Assembly: GCF_030816915.1 (NCBI RefSeq)
Contig: NZ_JAUSYN010000002.1
Span: 7,019,501 to 7,083,500 of the forward strand
DNA: 64,000 nt
Source of the DNA: Streptomyces sp. B3I8
Lineage (GTDB): Bacteria; Actinomycetota; Actinomycetes; Streptomycetales; Streptomycetaceae
Direction: 5' to 3'
The notes under the pieces are model-generated. The model had not been told where the DNA came from and did no database searches. It saw nothing but the letters and a program-made list of their open reading frames with translations. The position numbers and the translations under genes were made by a program. This document shows, in pieces, positions 63,347 through 64,000 of the stretch (position 1 is its first letter; each line of letters begins with the position of its first letter).

Positions 63347-64000
63347 TCAGGCGGCCCTCTGCGAAGCGGCCGCGTCGGGGCGGAGGTCCGCCAGGGTGAG
63401 CCGGTGCGCCGGTGGGTCCGGCAGCACGACATGGTGGGTGGCGTGCAGATCGGGGCCGACGTGCAGCAGTTCGCCCGGCTCCATCAGCCGCCACTGCGGG
63501 TTGTCGTCCATGCGTTCACTGGCGACCACCACGGCGGGGGACTCGGCCAGGTGCGCGGAGCGGACGCGCAGCCGGCCGTCGGTGCCGCTGTGGTCGAGGT
63601 GCCGGGTGCCGTGGTGGCCGCCGGCGTGCCTGCGCAGCGTGTAGAGCCGGTGGGTCTCCGGGTAGCGCAGCGCCCAGAGTTCCTGGGGTGTGGTGAGGAC
63701 CAGGTTGAGGGCGTAGACGGGCAGGTTCTCGGCGATCCAGCCGACGGCGCTCTCGATGCCCGCGGCGATGTCGCCGTCGTGGCGTCGGATCTCCCGGGTG
63801 ATCAGGGCGAAGCACCGTTCCGAGTCGGTGTCGCCGTTGACCGGTGCGCGGTCCTCGCCGAGGTGCTCGTCGAGCCGGTCCAGGCCTTCGACCACCCCGT
63901 TGTGGGCGAACAGCCGGCCCTCCTGCTCGAAGGGGTGGGTGTTGCGGGTGTCCAGGCCGCCGGTGGAGGCGAACCGGATGTGGGCGAGGAAGGTCTCCGA
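63347..64000 (-). CDS. class II glutamine amidotransferase, 5' end outside window
   Basis: Frame open from 64000 to the stop at 63347 (217 residues shown). FLAHIRFASTG, NTHPFEQEGRLFAHNG and GDTDSERCFALI are class II (GATase_4, YafJ/EgtC-like) motifs; the N-terminal catalytic Cys is beyond the edge. It lacks a synthetase domain. EgtC-like members remove glutamate in ergothioneine synthesis, but no other egt gene is present here. Confidence 0.88.
   Translation of the reverse strand, partial: SETFLAHIRFASTGGLDTRNTHPFEQEGRLFAHNGVVEGLDRLDEHLGEDRAPVNGDTDSERCFALITREIRRHDGDIAAGIESAVGWIAENLPVYALNLVLTTPQELWALRYPETHRLYTLRRHAGGHHGTRHLDHSGTDGRLRVRSAHLAESPAVVVASERMDDNPQWRLMEPGELLHVGPDLHATHHVVLPDPPAHRLTLADLRPDAAASQRAA

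Overview
The window is a stretch of a Streptomyces-type actinomycete chromosome. It is very GC-rich by eye, with strong G/C bias at third codon positions, many GTG starts, GTGA/ATGA stop-start overlaps, perfect GC-rich hairpins after genes, and typical Streptomyces gene content (DUF2071, DUF1996 with a LAETG sorting signal, MmyB-type XRE regulator, FxSxx system, secreted CAZymes). No tRNA, rRNA, CRISPR array, insertion sequence or phage module was recognised.

Layout. 1-14.4 kb is chromosomal housekeeping and accessory metabolism: a two-component system (5' end cut off), a sugar-nucleotide epimerase, a small DNA-glycosylase-like protein, DUF2071, a PaoABC-like three-subunit molybdenum aldehyde/xanthine oxidoreductase operon, a quinone-type oxidoreductase, a membrane-anchored Mrr-like nuclease, a wall-anchored DUF1996 protein, DoxX and a universal stress protein. 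14.7-21.4 kb holds an unknown membrane protein, a divergent XRE regulator/SDR pair, a small basic protein, a hemerythrin protein, an epoxide hydrolase and a small membrane protein.

21.7-40.1 kb is the most interesting part. A rightward operon carries a ribosomal-peptide system of the FxSxx-COOH class: precursor FxsA (ends FSSAI), radical SAM/SPASM maturase FxsB, a separate HExxH (alpha-ketoglutarate-type) peptide hydroxylase, TIR protein FxsC and a 1323-aa ATPase/TIR-like/NB-ARC/TPR protein. Converging on it is a leftward set: TIR-STAND protein, MoxR AAA ATPase, vWA-like protein, a 972-aa SAV_2336-like protein and a TIR protein. The 972-aa protein appears to end in a catalytically dead GH13 glucosidase. 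A divergent gene of unknown function completes the set. The two halves share a co-linear TIR N-terminus, so the region may be one NTPase-regulated conflict or signalling island built around a cyclophane peptide. That reading is inference.

40.3-41.3 kb has a PRC-barrel protein and a cysteine hydrolase. 41.3-52.4 kb is an N-glycan catabolic locus: a LacI regulator divergent from an ABC importer (binding protein with an apparent frameshift, two permeases), a GH5_18-like beta-mannosidase, a GH85 endo-beta-N-acetylglucosaminidase and a GH38 alpha-mannosidase, with three related operator palindromes in the control region. 52.5-58.5 kb contains small DUF4190 and unknown proteins, a candidate structured RNA with terminator, an alpha/beta hydrolase, a decayed RecQ helicase, a secreted trypsin-like protease and a YihY/BrkB membrane protein. 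58.7-62.8 kb is a divergent beta-1,3-glucan utilisation pair (GH55-like and GH16 with two discoidin domains) sharing a CebR-like palindrome. The window ends in a small unknown protein and a class II glutamine amidotransferase cut by the right edge.
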